From: Crossiella sp. SN42
GTDB taxonomy: Bacteria; Actinomycetota; Actinomycetes; Mycobacteriales; Pseudonocardiaceae
Direction: 5' to 3'
Length of the DNA stretch: 64,000 nucleotides
Assembly: GCF_023897065.1 (NCBI RefSeq)
Contig: NZ_JAMHIV010000030.1
Location: 62,001-126,000 of the forward strand
Positions 37,908 through 45,307 of this stretch are shown in pieces (positions within the stretch are counted from its first letter, which is position 1; the number at the start of each line of letters is the position of its first letter). The notes beneath the pieces are model-generated. The model had not been told where the DNA came from. It did no database searches and saw only the letters and a list, made by a program, of their open reading frames with translations. Both the position numbers and the translations under genes were made by a program.

Positions 37908-39263
37908 GTGCGGGGTCAGCAGGCGGCGACCGGCCGGGACCGGTTCGGCCGGGAGTTGCGGCGGTTGCGCGAGCGAGCGGGACTCACCCAGGTCCAGCTG
38001 GCCGCCCGGCTCGGCTACGACCACACGTATCTGTCCAAACTGGAGAGTGGCGCCCGCGCGCCCCGGATCTCCTTCGCCAGTGCGGCCGACGACCTGCTCA
38101 ACGCCGGCGGCGCGCTGCTCGCGCTGGCCACCCAGCTACGGGCACGACGGCGTTCCGGTGGCGAGGCCGTCGCGGTGACGGCGCCGCTGCCCTGTCCCCC
38201 GCCCGCCGATGGCCCCGCCCAGCCGCGCCGGTCCCAGCGGGTCGAGCTGCCCGCCTACGGCGTGATGTGCCCGCTGCACGAGTCGGCCGGCTGCACGGTG
38301 ACGGTGCCGGCCGCCGGGCTGGCGGAGGTGCTCCAGGAGGGGACCGGCACGGTGGGCGCGGCGACGGTGCACGGCTTCGCCGCCCTGCTGACCACCTACA
38401 TCGAGGCGGATCTGGACTCGCTGTCCGCGGCCAGTCTGCCCTCGGAGGTGGAGCAGGCGCTGCGCGCCCTGATCGGGCTGGTGCCCAGAGCGCGGGGCGC
38501 GGTCGCGGTCGGTGTGCTGAAGCTGGCCGCCCAGTACGCCGACCTGGCGGGCTGGCTCAGGGTGGAGCGCGGCCAGCACGGGATCGGCATGGCCTGGCTG
38601 CACCGCAGCCTGGAATGGGCCTCGGCCTCCGGCCAGCACGGCACCGCCTGCGAGGCGCTGACCAACATGAGCGTGCTCGCCCTGATGGAGGGCGATGCCG
38701 CCACGGCACTGGAGTACGGCAACGCCGCGGCCGCGGTGGGCGGCGACCGCCGGTGGATCGCGGTGGAGGCCAACCTGCACCTGGCGCGCGGGCACGCCCT
38801 GCTCGGCGACCAGCGCGAGTTCACCAGGCTGGCCGACCAGGCGCGGCGCGCGGTGGCTCGGCTGGGCGAGCGGGACCGGGTCGAGGCGCCCTGGTTCCGT
38901 GACGCCGAGGGCGAGGCCTGGATCGCCTCGCACCTGGCGGCCGGCCTGCGGGACCTGGCCCAGACCACCGGCGACCGGGCGATCGCGGGCCGGGCGGTGC
39001 GGTTCGCGGAGACCTCGCTGGCGAATGTGCCCGCCCGGATGCACGGCAGCAAGCTGCTGCTGACCCTGCGCCTTGCCGACAGCCACGCCTGTGCCGGCGA
39101 CCTGGACGCCGCCGTCGCCGTGGCGCGCCCGGTCATCCCCTCGGTGCTGACCGCCAGGACCACCCGCATCGACCACGAGCTCGACCGGCTTCGCGGCAGG
39201 CTCGGCGAACGCTCCGGCGAGTTGTTCGACGACCGTTCGGCCGGCCTGACATGCCGCCACTGA
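37908..39263 (+). CDS. XRE-family regulator with TPR-like C-terminal region
   Basis: 451 residues. The N-terminal helix-turn-helix (FGRELRRLRERAGLTQVQLAARLGYDHTYLSKLESGARAP, residues about 12-52) is of the XRE class common in actinobacterial signalling regulators. The region after residue 130 is helical and repeat-like (GMAWLHRSLEWASASGQHGTACEALTNMSVLALMEGD, EANLHLARGHALLGDQREF), consistent with TPR units that sense a peptide or protein partner. The start is the GTG at 37908, with GAAGGGA upstream. It precedes the secreted GH30 gene by 56 bp but a functional link is not shown. Ligand and targets unknown. Confidence 0.85.
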   Translation: MRGQQAATGRDRFGRELRRLRERAGLTQVQLAARLGYDHTYLSKLESGARAPRISFASAADDLLNAGGALLALATQLRARRRSGGEAVAVTAPLPCPPPADGPAQPRRSQRVELPAYGVMCPLHESAGCTVTVPAAGLAEVLQEGTGTVGAATVHGFAALLTTYIEADLDSLSAASLPSEVEQALRALIGLVPRARGAVAVGVLKLAAQYADLAGWLRVERGQHGIGMAWLHRSLEWASASGQHGTACEALTNMSVLALMEGDAATALEYGNAAAAVGGDRRWIAVEANLHLARGHALLGDQREFTRLADQARRAVARLGERDRVEAPWFRDAEGEAWIASHLAAGLRDLAQTTGDRAIAGRAVRFAETSLANVPARMHGSKLLLTLRLADSHACAGDLDAAVAVARPVIPSVLTARTTRIDHELDRLRGRLGERSGELFDDRSAGLTCRH

Positions 39264-39319
39264 CAGCTCCCAGTCGCGCAGCCGCGACGGCTTTTCGCCC
39301 CTCCGTGGAAGGTTCCGCC

Positions 39320-40753
39320 ATGTCCGAGATCCGCACCCGCACCCGCCGTCGCGTTCCGGGCAGGCTGGCCGTGCTGACCGCGACCACCCTGCTGGGCCTG
39401 GGCTCCCTGCTGCTCGGCCCCTCCTCGGCGCACGCGGCCACCGCGGCCACCATCGACGGCGGGCGGGCCCACCAGCCGATCGACGGTTTCGGCTTCTCCG
39501 AGGCCTTCGGCCGGGCCGCGATCATGCACGGCTCGGCGGGACTGCCTGCCCAGCGGCAGAAGGAGGTGCTGGACCTGCTGTTCTCCGGCAGCACGGGCGC
39601 CGGCATGTCCATTCTGCGGCTGCACATCGGGTCGACCCCCGGCAGCTCGATCCAGCCCAAGAACCCCGGCGGGCCGAACGCGACCCCGCAGTACGTCTGG
39701 GACGGCAAGGACACCGAACAGGTGTGGCTGGCCAAGCAGGCCAAGGCCTACGGGGTGAACCGCTTCTACGCCAACGCCTGGAGCGCGCCGGGCTACATGA
39801 AGACCAACGGCGACGAGGCTAACGGCGGCACGCTGTGCGGCTTGGCCGGGGCCTCCTGCGCCAGCGGTGACTGGCGGCGCGCGTACGCCAACTACCTGGT
39901 GCAGTACGCCAAGTTCTACGCCCAGGAAGGCATCACGATCAACGATCTCGGGTTCACCAACGAACCCGACTACACCACCGACTACTCCTCCATGCGGTTC
40001 ACCCCGGCCCAGGCCGCCGAGTTCGCCAAGGTGCTCGGGCCGATCGCGGCGAACGCCGGCCTGAAGGTCACCTGCTGCGACTCCTTCGGCTGGAACCAGC
40101 AACGCGCCTACACCAACGCGATCGAGGCCGACCCGGCCGCGCGGGCCGCGGTGTCCCTCCACACTGGACACACCTACGCCAGCCAGATCACCGGCCCGCT
40201 GCCGACCTCCCGCCGCACCTGGATGTCGGAGTGGAACCCCAAGGGCGATGCCTGGAAGGAGAGCTGGGACGACGGCAGCGGCTACGACGGCTTCGCCATC
40301 GCCCAGGCCGTGCACACCGCGCTCACCACCGGCAACGTCAACGGCTACGTGTACTGGTACGGCGCCTCCACCGGCGCCACCCGCGGCCTCATCCAGCTCG
40401 ACGGCCAGAACTACCGGGTGTCCAAGCGGCTGTGGGCGCTGGCGAACTACAGCCGGTTCATCCGGCCGAACGCCACCAGGATCGGCGCCAGCACCGCCGA
40501 CGGCGCGCTGCGGCTGTCCGCCTACCGCAACAGCGACGGCTCGCTGGCCGTGGTCGCGCTCAACACCGCGAACAGCGCGGCCCAGATGAGCTTCTCGTTG
40601 CCGCGCACCGGGATCACCACCGGCACCGCCACCCCGTACCTGACCAACAACGGCAACAGCACCAAGGCCCAGTCCGCGATCCGGGTCACCGGCGGCGCGT
40701 TCACCGCCACCGTGCCCGCCCGCGCACTGGTCACCTACCGGATCACCGGCTAG
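39320..40753 (+). CDS. Secreted GH30 family glucuronoxylanase-like enzyme (GH30_7-like)
   Basis: 477 residues. Signal LAVLTATTLLGLGSLLLGPSSAHA. The barrel opens DGFGFSEAFGRAAIMHG, which resembles the SEAFQRA stretch of GH30 subfamily 7 xylanases better than bacterial subfamily 8. Acid/base Glu215 in GFTNEPDYTT, nucleophile Glu304 in WMSEWNPKG. The C-terminal beta domain (YSRFIRPNATRIGAS, TPYLTNNGNSTK) is the usual GH30 side domain. ATG 39320 is preceded by GGAAGG. It is followed 22 bp later by GH62, so the two are probably co-transcribed for xylan breakdown. Exact action (glucuronoxylanase, xylobiohydrolase) is undecided. Confidence 0.9.
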   Translation: MSEIRTRTRRRVPGRLAVLTATTLLGLGSLLLGPSSAHAATAATIDGGRAHQPIDGFGFSEAFGRAAIMHGSAGLPAQRQKEVLDLLFSGSTGAGMSILRLHIGSTPGSSIQPKNPGGPNATPQYVWDGKDTEQVWLAKQAKAYGVNRFYANAWSAPGYMKTNGDEANGGTLCGLAGASCASGDWRRAYANYLVQYAKFYAQEGITINDLGFTNEPDYTTDYSSMRFTPAQAAEFAKVLGPIAANAGLKVTCCDSFGWNQQRAYTNAIEADPAARAAVSLHTGHTYASQITGPLPTSRRTWMSEWNPKGDAWKESWDDGSGYDGFAIAQAVHTALTTGNVNGYVYWYGASTGATRGLIQLDGQNYRVSKRLWALANYSRFIRPNATRIGASTADGALRLSAYRNSDGSLAVVALNTANSAAQMSFSLPRTGITTGTATPYLTNNGNSTKAQSAIRVTGGAFTATVPARALVTYRITG

Positions 40754-40775
40754 TACCCGTGATGGAGACACGACC

Positions 40776-41858
40776 ATGCGCATCAGATCCCTGCTCGCCT
40801 GTGTGAGCCTGGTGGCGGCCTCGCTCGCCTCGCTCTCCGGCGCCACCACCGGCACCGCGGACGCCGCGGCCGCCGCCGACGCCTCCCCCGCCGCCCTGCC
40901 GACCAGCTTCAAGTGGCGCTCCAGCAACGCCGTCATCGGGCCGAAGTCCGATGCCACGCACAAGATCCGCGCGGTCAAGGACCCGACCGTGGTCCAGCAC
41001 AACGGCCGCTACCACGTCTTCGCCAGCACCACGAACGACCAGGGCCACTACAGCATGGTGTACCTGAACTTCACCGACTGGTCGCAGGCGAACTCCGCGC
41101 AGCACCACTACCTGGACACGACCGCGATCGGCACCGGCTACAAGACCGCGCCGCACGTGTTCTACTTCGCCCCGCAGCGGCTGTGGTACCTGGTCTTCCA
41201 GACCGGCGACAACGCCGCCTACTCCACCACCCGCGACATCGCCAACCCCCGGTCCTGGAGCGCGCCGAAGAAGTTCTACGCCAACGGGATGCCGCAGATC
41301 ATCAAGGACAACATCGGCAACGGCCACTGGGTCGACTTCTGGGTGGTCTGCGACAACGCCAGGTGCCACCTGTTCTCCAGTGACGACAACGGGCAGCTCT
41401 ACCGCTCGGAGACCAGCCTGGCCAACTTCCCCAACGGCATGGGCAACACCGTGATCGCGATGCGGGACCCGAACAAGTTCAAGCTGTTCGAGGCGCCCAA
41501 CGTGTACAAGATCTCCGGCCGCAACGAGTACCTGCTGATCGTGGAGGCGATCGGCTCGGACGGCAGACGCTACTTCCGGTCCTGGACCGGACCGGCCATC
41601 ACCGGCCCGTGGCAGGCCCTCGCCGACACCGAGGCCAACCCGTTCGCCCGCGCGAACAACACCACCTTCACCGGCACGCCGTGGACCGCGGACATCAGCC
41701 ACGGCGAGCTGATCCGCAACGGCATCGACCAGAACATGACCATCAGCGAGTGCAACCTGCGCTACCTGTACCAGGGCAAGGACCCCGCCGCCAACGACCC
41801 CTACAACCTGCTGCCCTGGCGGCTGGGCCTGCTCACCCAGACCAACTCCACCTGCTGA
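40776..41858 (+). CDS. Secreted GH62 alpha-L-arabinofuranosidase, copy 2
   Basis: 360 residues. Signal LLACVSLVAASLASLSGATTGTADA. GH62 hallmarks: SFKWRSSNAVIGPKSD, base Asp69 in VKDPTVVQHNG, HWVDFWVVCDNARCHLFSSDDNG, acid in ISHGELIRNG, and the C-terminus LPWRLGLLTQTNSTC. Paralogue of 16087-17223, sharing the propeller but differing around the base (KDPTVV against KDFSVV). ATG 40776 has GGAG upstream. It is the last gene before a strong hairpin. Two GH62 copies in one 25-kb stretch suggest different arabinoxylan decorations or regulation. Confidence 0.94.
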   Translation: MRIRSLLACVSLVAASLASLSGATTGTADAAAAADASPAALPTSFKWRSSNAVIGPKSDATHKIRAVKDPTVVQHNGRYHVFASTTNDQGHYSMVYLNFTDWSQANSAQHHYLDTTAIGTGYKTAPHVFYFAPQRLWYLVFQTGDNAAYSTTRDIANPRSWSAPKKFYANGMPQIIKDNIGNGHWVDFWVVCDNARCHLFSSDDNGQLYRSETSLANFPNGMGNTVIAMRDPNKFKLFEAPNVYKISGRNEYLLIVEAIGSDGRRYFRSWTGPAITGPWQALADTEANPFARANNTTFTGTPWTADISHGELIRNGIDQNMTISECNLRYLYQGKDPAANDPYNLLPWRLGLLTQTNSTC

Positions 41859-41865
41859 CCCGGGT

Positions 41866-41901
41866 GCCGCACCCAGCCGGATGCTCGCGGCTGGGTGCGG
41901 C
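41866..41901 (+). terminator. Hairpin terminator after GH62
   Basis: A perfect 13-bp inverted repeat (41866-41878 with 41889-41901), 10-nt loop, begins 8 bp after the GH62 stop codon. No U-tract. Confidence 0.85.
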
Positions 41902-42037
41902 CCGCGTGGCCGGGCACGCTCACCCGGCCGAGTGGTTCACCGCGGACGCGGGCCGGTCCCACGGCCGGCAACGACTAGTCTGCGCGGGCGAGCCACCGAA
42001 GCCACGCGGCGTCCCCGGCACCAGCGGAGCGAGCACC

Positions 42038-42682
42038 GTGCAGTCCGATCGTTTCCGCCCTCCCGGCGAACGCGTTGCCCTTGACGTGCTCCAGGCGCTG
42101 CGCTCGCCGGACCGCCCGCCGCTGACCGTCCTGAGTGGACCCGCCGGCATCGCCCTCGCGGCCACCGCGGCGCACCTGCGACGGCTCTGCGCCGACGCCG
42201 ACCGCCCCGGTGGGTTCGCGCACGTGCGGGTGGTCGACCTGTCCTTCGCCGCCTCGGCCGCCTGGTCCACCCTGCTGGAGCTGACCCCGCCCGCCTCGGC
42301 GCTGCGTCGCGACACCAGCACCCTGCTGATCTTCAAGGACCTGCACCGGGTGCCGCCGGAGGGGCTTGGCGCGCCCTCGCTGCTGTGCGAGTCCTATGAC
42401 CGGTACGGGCAGCTGGACGCGTTGCTGAGCCGGTCCTGGCTGCGCACCCTGATGCGCGGGCACGGGGTGACCGTCCCCGGCAGGCAGACCACGGTGGCCG
42501 AGAACGAGCGGCTGCTGGCCGTGCTGGTGACCGAGGGGCTGGGCACCCAGCAGCTCGCCACCGTGTTGCAGGCCAGTGCGCGCAGCGTCGAAGGCAGGCT
42601 GTCCCGGCTGTTCCAGCGCAGCGGGTACCGGTCCAGGGTCGAGCTGGCGACCGCGATGCTGACCGGGCACTTCAGCGGCTAG
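42038..42682 (+). CDS. Small LuxR-like regulator with degenerate P-loop region
   Basis: 214 residues from GTG 42038 (VQSDRFRPPGERV), with GGAG about eight bases upstream. The N-terminal part has LTVLSGPAGIALAATAAHL, a weak nucleotide-loop-like segment without the GKT/S lysine. A second segment, STLLIFKDLH, resembles a Walker B strand. The C-terminal 65 residues resemble a LuxR helix-turn-helix: NERLLAVLVTEGLGTQQLATVLQASARSVEGRLSRLFQRSGYRSRVELATAML. It looks like a shortened relative of large ATPase-LuxR regulators. It is alone between two hairpin-containing gaps. Target unknown. Confidence 0.65.
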   Translation: MQSDRFRPPGERVALDVLQALRSPDRPPLTVLSGPAGIALAATAAHLRRLCADADRPGGFAHVRVVDLSFAASAAWSTLLELTPPASALRRDTSTLLIFKDLHRVPPEGLGAPSLLCESYDRYGQLDALLSRSWLRTLMRGHGVTVPGRQTTVAENERLLAVLVTEGLGTQQLATVLQASARSVEGRLSRLFQRSGYRSRVELATAMLTGHFSG

Positions 42683-42797
42683 CGTCGTGAGTTGTTGGTT
42701 CGCGCGCAGTAGCGGGCGATGGAGTATTCCGTCGGCAGCGCGGAACTCAAAGCAAGTCCGCTCCGGCACAGAACCACGCAGCGGTACCCCGACGGGA

Positions 42798-42857
42798 ATT
42801 CGCGCGAATCTTCTGGCGTGTGCACCTCTGAAGAGGATGGCTTCCACTCAGTGGAAG
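42798..42857. repeat. Cluster of three short palindromes in the esterase leader
   Basis: ATTCGCGCGAAT (42798-42809, perfect), CCTCTGAAGAGG (42825-42836, 5-bp arms, 2-nt spacer) and CTTCCACTCAGTGGAAG (42841-42857, 8-bp arms around one base) stand within 60 bp. They lie 76-135 bp upstream of the esterase start. Confidence 0.6.
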
Positions 42858-42932
42858 AGAGCCCTTGTGCGGGCACCAGCCCCGGCCGCAAGATCCCGTT
42901 CAGATCCACAGCGGCCCCATCGAGGAGGAAAA

Positions 42933-43949
42933 TTGCCCAGGATTCGAGGCGTTCTCCTCGCCGTCCTCACGATGCTTTTCGCCGCGCCGGCGGTTCCCGC
43001 ATCGGCTGAGAACAGCGTTGTCGTGCACACCGACATCTCCTACGCCCCAGCGGAGCCGGCGGGCAGCCGAGGACACCTCCTCGACCTGTACGTCCCGGAC
43101 GGCGGGCACCGGAAGCCGCGGCCGCTGCTGATCGTGACCGGTGGCAGCGCATGGCTCGGCGACGACGGCAAGGCCTACGCCGCTCAACTGGCGCCACACT
43201 TCACCGCGGCGGGGTATGTGGTCGCCGGCGTGTCGACACGATCCAGCACTCAGGCCCAGTTCCCGGCACAGGTCCATGACGTGAAAGCGGCGATCCGGTG
43301 GTTGCGCGTCCACGCCCGGACCTACGGGATCGACCGCACGCGCTTCGCTGTGCTGGGCGACTCCTCCGGTGGCTGGACGGCGACCATGGCCGGCGTCACC
43401 GGCGGTGTGCCGGGGCTGGCGGGCAACGTCGGCCTGACGGGCGCCTCCAGCACCATCCAGGCAGTGGTCAACCTGTACGGGCCCACGGACCTCCGCCAGA
43501 TGGACGCGCACATGCTGCCCGGCGCCTGCGCGGCGTTCAACACGATCATGGGCACGACCGACTGCCACAACGACATCGCCTCACCGGAGTCACGACTCGT
43601 GGGCTGCGCCATCCAGCGCTGTCCGCAACGAGCCCAGGCAGCCAACCCCATCCGGTACATCACCCCGGACGATCCACCCGTCCTGATCGCCCACGGACAG
43701 CGGGACATGCTCGTCCCGCACCACCAGAGCGAGTTGCTGTACGCGGCGCTGAAGCGGGCCTGCGTTGCCACGACGTTCTACTCCGTACCCGGCGTCGGCC
43801 ACGCCAAGGACATCGTGTCACCGGACACGCCGCCAGCCGAGGTGCGGTCCACGACCGGTTGCCGCGGCATCGCACCACCGAGGAACCGCCCCACCCTCGA
43901 GACCATCGAGGCCTTCCTCGACACCGCCCTGGGTGTCCGCGGCCCCTGA
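42933..43949 (+). CDS. Secreted alpha/beta-hydrolase, feruloyl-esterase-like, TTG start
   Basis: 338 residues if started at TTG 42933, which has GAGGAGG (42922-42928) four bases upstream and yields a classical signal MPRIRGVLLAVLTMLFAAPAVPASA. Longer readings add an atypical basic stretch. Seen: DLYVPDG, oxyanion segment VTGGSAWLG, nucleophile elbow GDSSGGW (Ser144), Asp258 in GQRDMLVP and His290 in GVGHAKD. This is the layout of BD-FAE-type feruloyl or carbohydrate esterases. Four extra cysteines (CAAFN, DCHN, GCAIQRC) suggest disulfides outside the cell. Base composition is lower in GC than neighbours. Substrate not proven. Confidence 0.78.
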   Translation: MPRIRGVLLAVLTMLFAAPAVPASAENSVVVHTDISYAPAEPAGSRGHLLDLYVPDGGHRKPRPLLIVTGGSAWLGDDGKAYAAQLAPHFTAAGYVVAGVSTRSSTQAQFPAQVHDVKAAIRWLRVHARTYGIDRTRFAVLGDSSGGWTATMAGVTGGVPGLAGNVGLTGASSTIQAVVNLYGPTDLRQMDAHMLPGACAAFNTIMGTTDCHNDIASPESRLVGCAIQRCPQRAQAANPIRYITPDDPPVLIAHGQRDMLVPHHQSELLYAALKRACVATTFYSVPGVGHAKDIVSPDTPPAEVRSTTGCRGIAPPRNRPTLETIEAFLDTALGVRGP

Positions 43950-43971
43950 CGACACCCGTCGCAACGTTCCG

Positions 43972-44038
43972 GCGGACGCGAGGCCTGGAGAAGCGCATCT
44001 CTTGTTGTGCCGCCATCGGCTCTGGTAGTCGCGTCCGC
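43972..44038. repeat. 10-bp inverted repeat between two secreted hydrolases
   Basis: GCGGACGCGA (43972-43981) and TCGCGTCCGC (44029-44038) are perfect inverted copies with a 47-nt spacer. They fill most of the 125-bp gap between the esterase stop and the next gene, so may act as a terminator or leader structure. Confidence 0.55.
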
Positions 44039-44074
44039 AATTGTCATTCCAAACATTCCGCGTCGGAGGTAGAA

Positions 44075-44707
44075 ATGCGCCATGCGAAAATCCGGCACGC
44101 TCTTTTCGTGAGCCTTCTGCTCGCTGTCAACGCACTCCTGTTACCGGCGAACGCGTCAGCCGCCACGGCAGCCGTTCAATCACAATCGATGGGCTTCATC
44201 GGCTGTTCGATGGCGGAGAACGTCGCTCAGGGGTATGTCGCCGTCGGCGGCACCCGCATGTGGGGCCCGTACGGGACAGGCGGCCTGGTCGTTCAGTCCT
44301 GGACAAATCCCAGCTCCAGCGCCTGGCAGAAGTTCGACCAGCAGGCGAGCAGGTTCGGCAAGCCGACGGCGGTGTGGGTGCAAATCTGCGTGTTCGCCCG
44401 GAACGGGGCCACCTATGACGAGGTGAAGAAGCTCATCGCCAACGCGCGCCAGCACGCGGCGGCCGGTGCGGCGATCTTCATCAGCGGACAGCCGCTCTAC
44501 GACGCGGGCCACACGTGCTCCCTCGCCGGCGCGAACGGCCCGCGCCTGACGGACAACCTCGCCAGGCAAGCGGCCGCCGATTCGACGCAGAAGGTGACCT
44601 ACGCCGGCGCGTTCCGCTTGAAGAGCAACGAGGTCGCCGACGGCTGCCACGCCAACGCGGCCGGCCAGCAGTCGCTGGGCAGGCAGGCGCTGTCGTTCTG
44701 GGGCTGA
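44075..44707 (+). CDS. Small secreted SGNH-like hydrolase
   Basis: 210 residues. Signal HALFVSLLLAVNALLLPANASA. The block I motif is unusual: SMGFIGCSMAENVAQGY, with Ser45 in GCS where SGNH enzymes have GDS. A DGCH motif (Asp189, His192) followed by ANAAGQQSLGRQALSFWG matches block V and the final helix. CVFARNG could hold the block III Asn. Cys44, Cys105, Cys135 and Cys191 could form disulfides. ATG 44075 has GGAGGT four bases upstream. The esterase gene precedes it on the same strand. Likely a carbohydrate or polysaccharide esterase; activity not provable here. Confidence 0.68.
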   Translation: MRHAKIRHALFVSLLLAVNALLLPANASAATAAVQSQSMGFIGCSMAENVAQGYVAVGGTRMWGPYGTGGLVVQSWTNPSSSAWQKFDQQASRFGKPTAVWVQICVFARNGATYDEVKKLIANARQHAAAGAAIFISGQPLYDAGHTCSLAGANGPRLTDNLARQAAADSTQKVTYAGAFRLKSNEVADGCHANAAGQQSLGRQALSFWG

Positions 44708-44728
44708 TGAGCGGGAAGCATTCGTCAG

Positions 44729-44778
44729 CGGCCGCTACGGGCAGCGGGTGGGATCTCCCACTTGGCCCGTGGCGGCCG
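44729..44778 (+). terminator. Nested hairpin downstream of SGNH-like gene
   Basis: An outer stem of 14 bp with one mismatch (44729-44742 with 44765-44778) encloses a 6-bp hairpin GTGGGATCTCCCAC (44748-44761). It lies between convergent genes ending at 44707 and 44834. Confidence 0.7.
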
Positions 44779-44833
44779 TTCCGGCTTGAGTTGCGTCAAG
44801 CGCACAGCTTGGCCGGTGGGTGCGGCCGGCGCG

Positions 44834-45178
44834 CTAAGCCGTGCCGCTGCGGTCGCAGCCGGACACGGTGAGCCTGCCCTCGATGCTGGCGGTGGCCAGG
44901 TCGAGCCGGCACCCGCAGCCGGTCTTGGCGAACAGCCGGGTGAGGTAGCTCTCCACCGTCTTCTCACTCACCCGCATCGCCCCGGCGATAAGCTCCACAT
45001 CGGACAGTTCAGGGGCGGTGTCGCGCCTGCGCGGCGGGGTCACGCCGAACTCGCGCAGCCTGGCCTTGATCCTCATGCGCAGCAGGTCGCCGCCCAGGCG
45101 CCGGACGATCTCGTAGGCCTCCTGCAGCCACGGCCTCGGCTCCTCGGCCACCTGCGCGGCGATCAGGCAGGCCCGCAT
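44834..45178 (-). CDS. Stand-alone LuxR-type helix-turn-helix protein, probable truncated regulator
   Basis: 114 residues. Residues about 60-105 are a LuxR DNA-binding region (ELSDVELIAGAMRVSEKTVESYLTRLFAKTGCGCRLDLATAS). Residues 1-55 (EEPRPWLQEAYEIVRRLGGDLLRMRIKARLREFGVTPPRRR) look like the last helices that precede the HTH in large ATPase-LuxR (MalT-like) regulators. The ATPase part is missing, so this is either a remnant or a small regulator. ATG 45178 has no strong ribosome site. It is divergent from GH115. Similarity to the tail of the protein at 42038-42682 is visible. Confidence 0.6.
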   Translation of the reverse strand: MRACLIAAQVAEEPRPWLQEAYEIVRRLGGDLLRMRIKARLREFGVTPPRRRDTAPELSDVELIAGAMRVSEKTVESYLTRLFAKTGCGCRLDLATASIEGRLTVSGCDRSGTA

Positions 45179-45197
45179 GAGCTCACCCGAAGTGGCC

Positions 45198-45245
45198 TTG
45201 ACGGTCTCCCCGAACCCGCCCTAACGTACCTGGTAAGCGCTTTCC
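45198..45245 (+). promoter_or_regulatory. GH115 promoter with LacI-like operator
   Basis: TTGACG (45198-45203) and TAACGT (45222-45227) are spaced by 18 bp. The near-palindrome GGTAAGCGCTTTCC (45232-45245), with the perfect core AAGCGCTT, falls at the expected transcription start. The core is shared with the sites at 6488-6500, 6574-6591 and 37397-37410. Confidence 0.6.
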
Positions 45246-45307
45246 GCCGTTGTGCCACAACGGTTCTCCGTCGTCTGCCGGAGCTTGCGCGGGAAAGGTC
45301 GGGAGCA

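Noticed and set aside
42687-42932. Longer N-terminus for the secreted esterase
   Set aside because: It would bury the signal peptide behind 80 basic, untypical residues and cross three palindromes.
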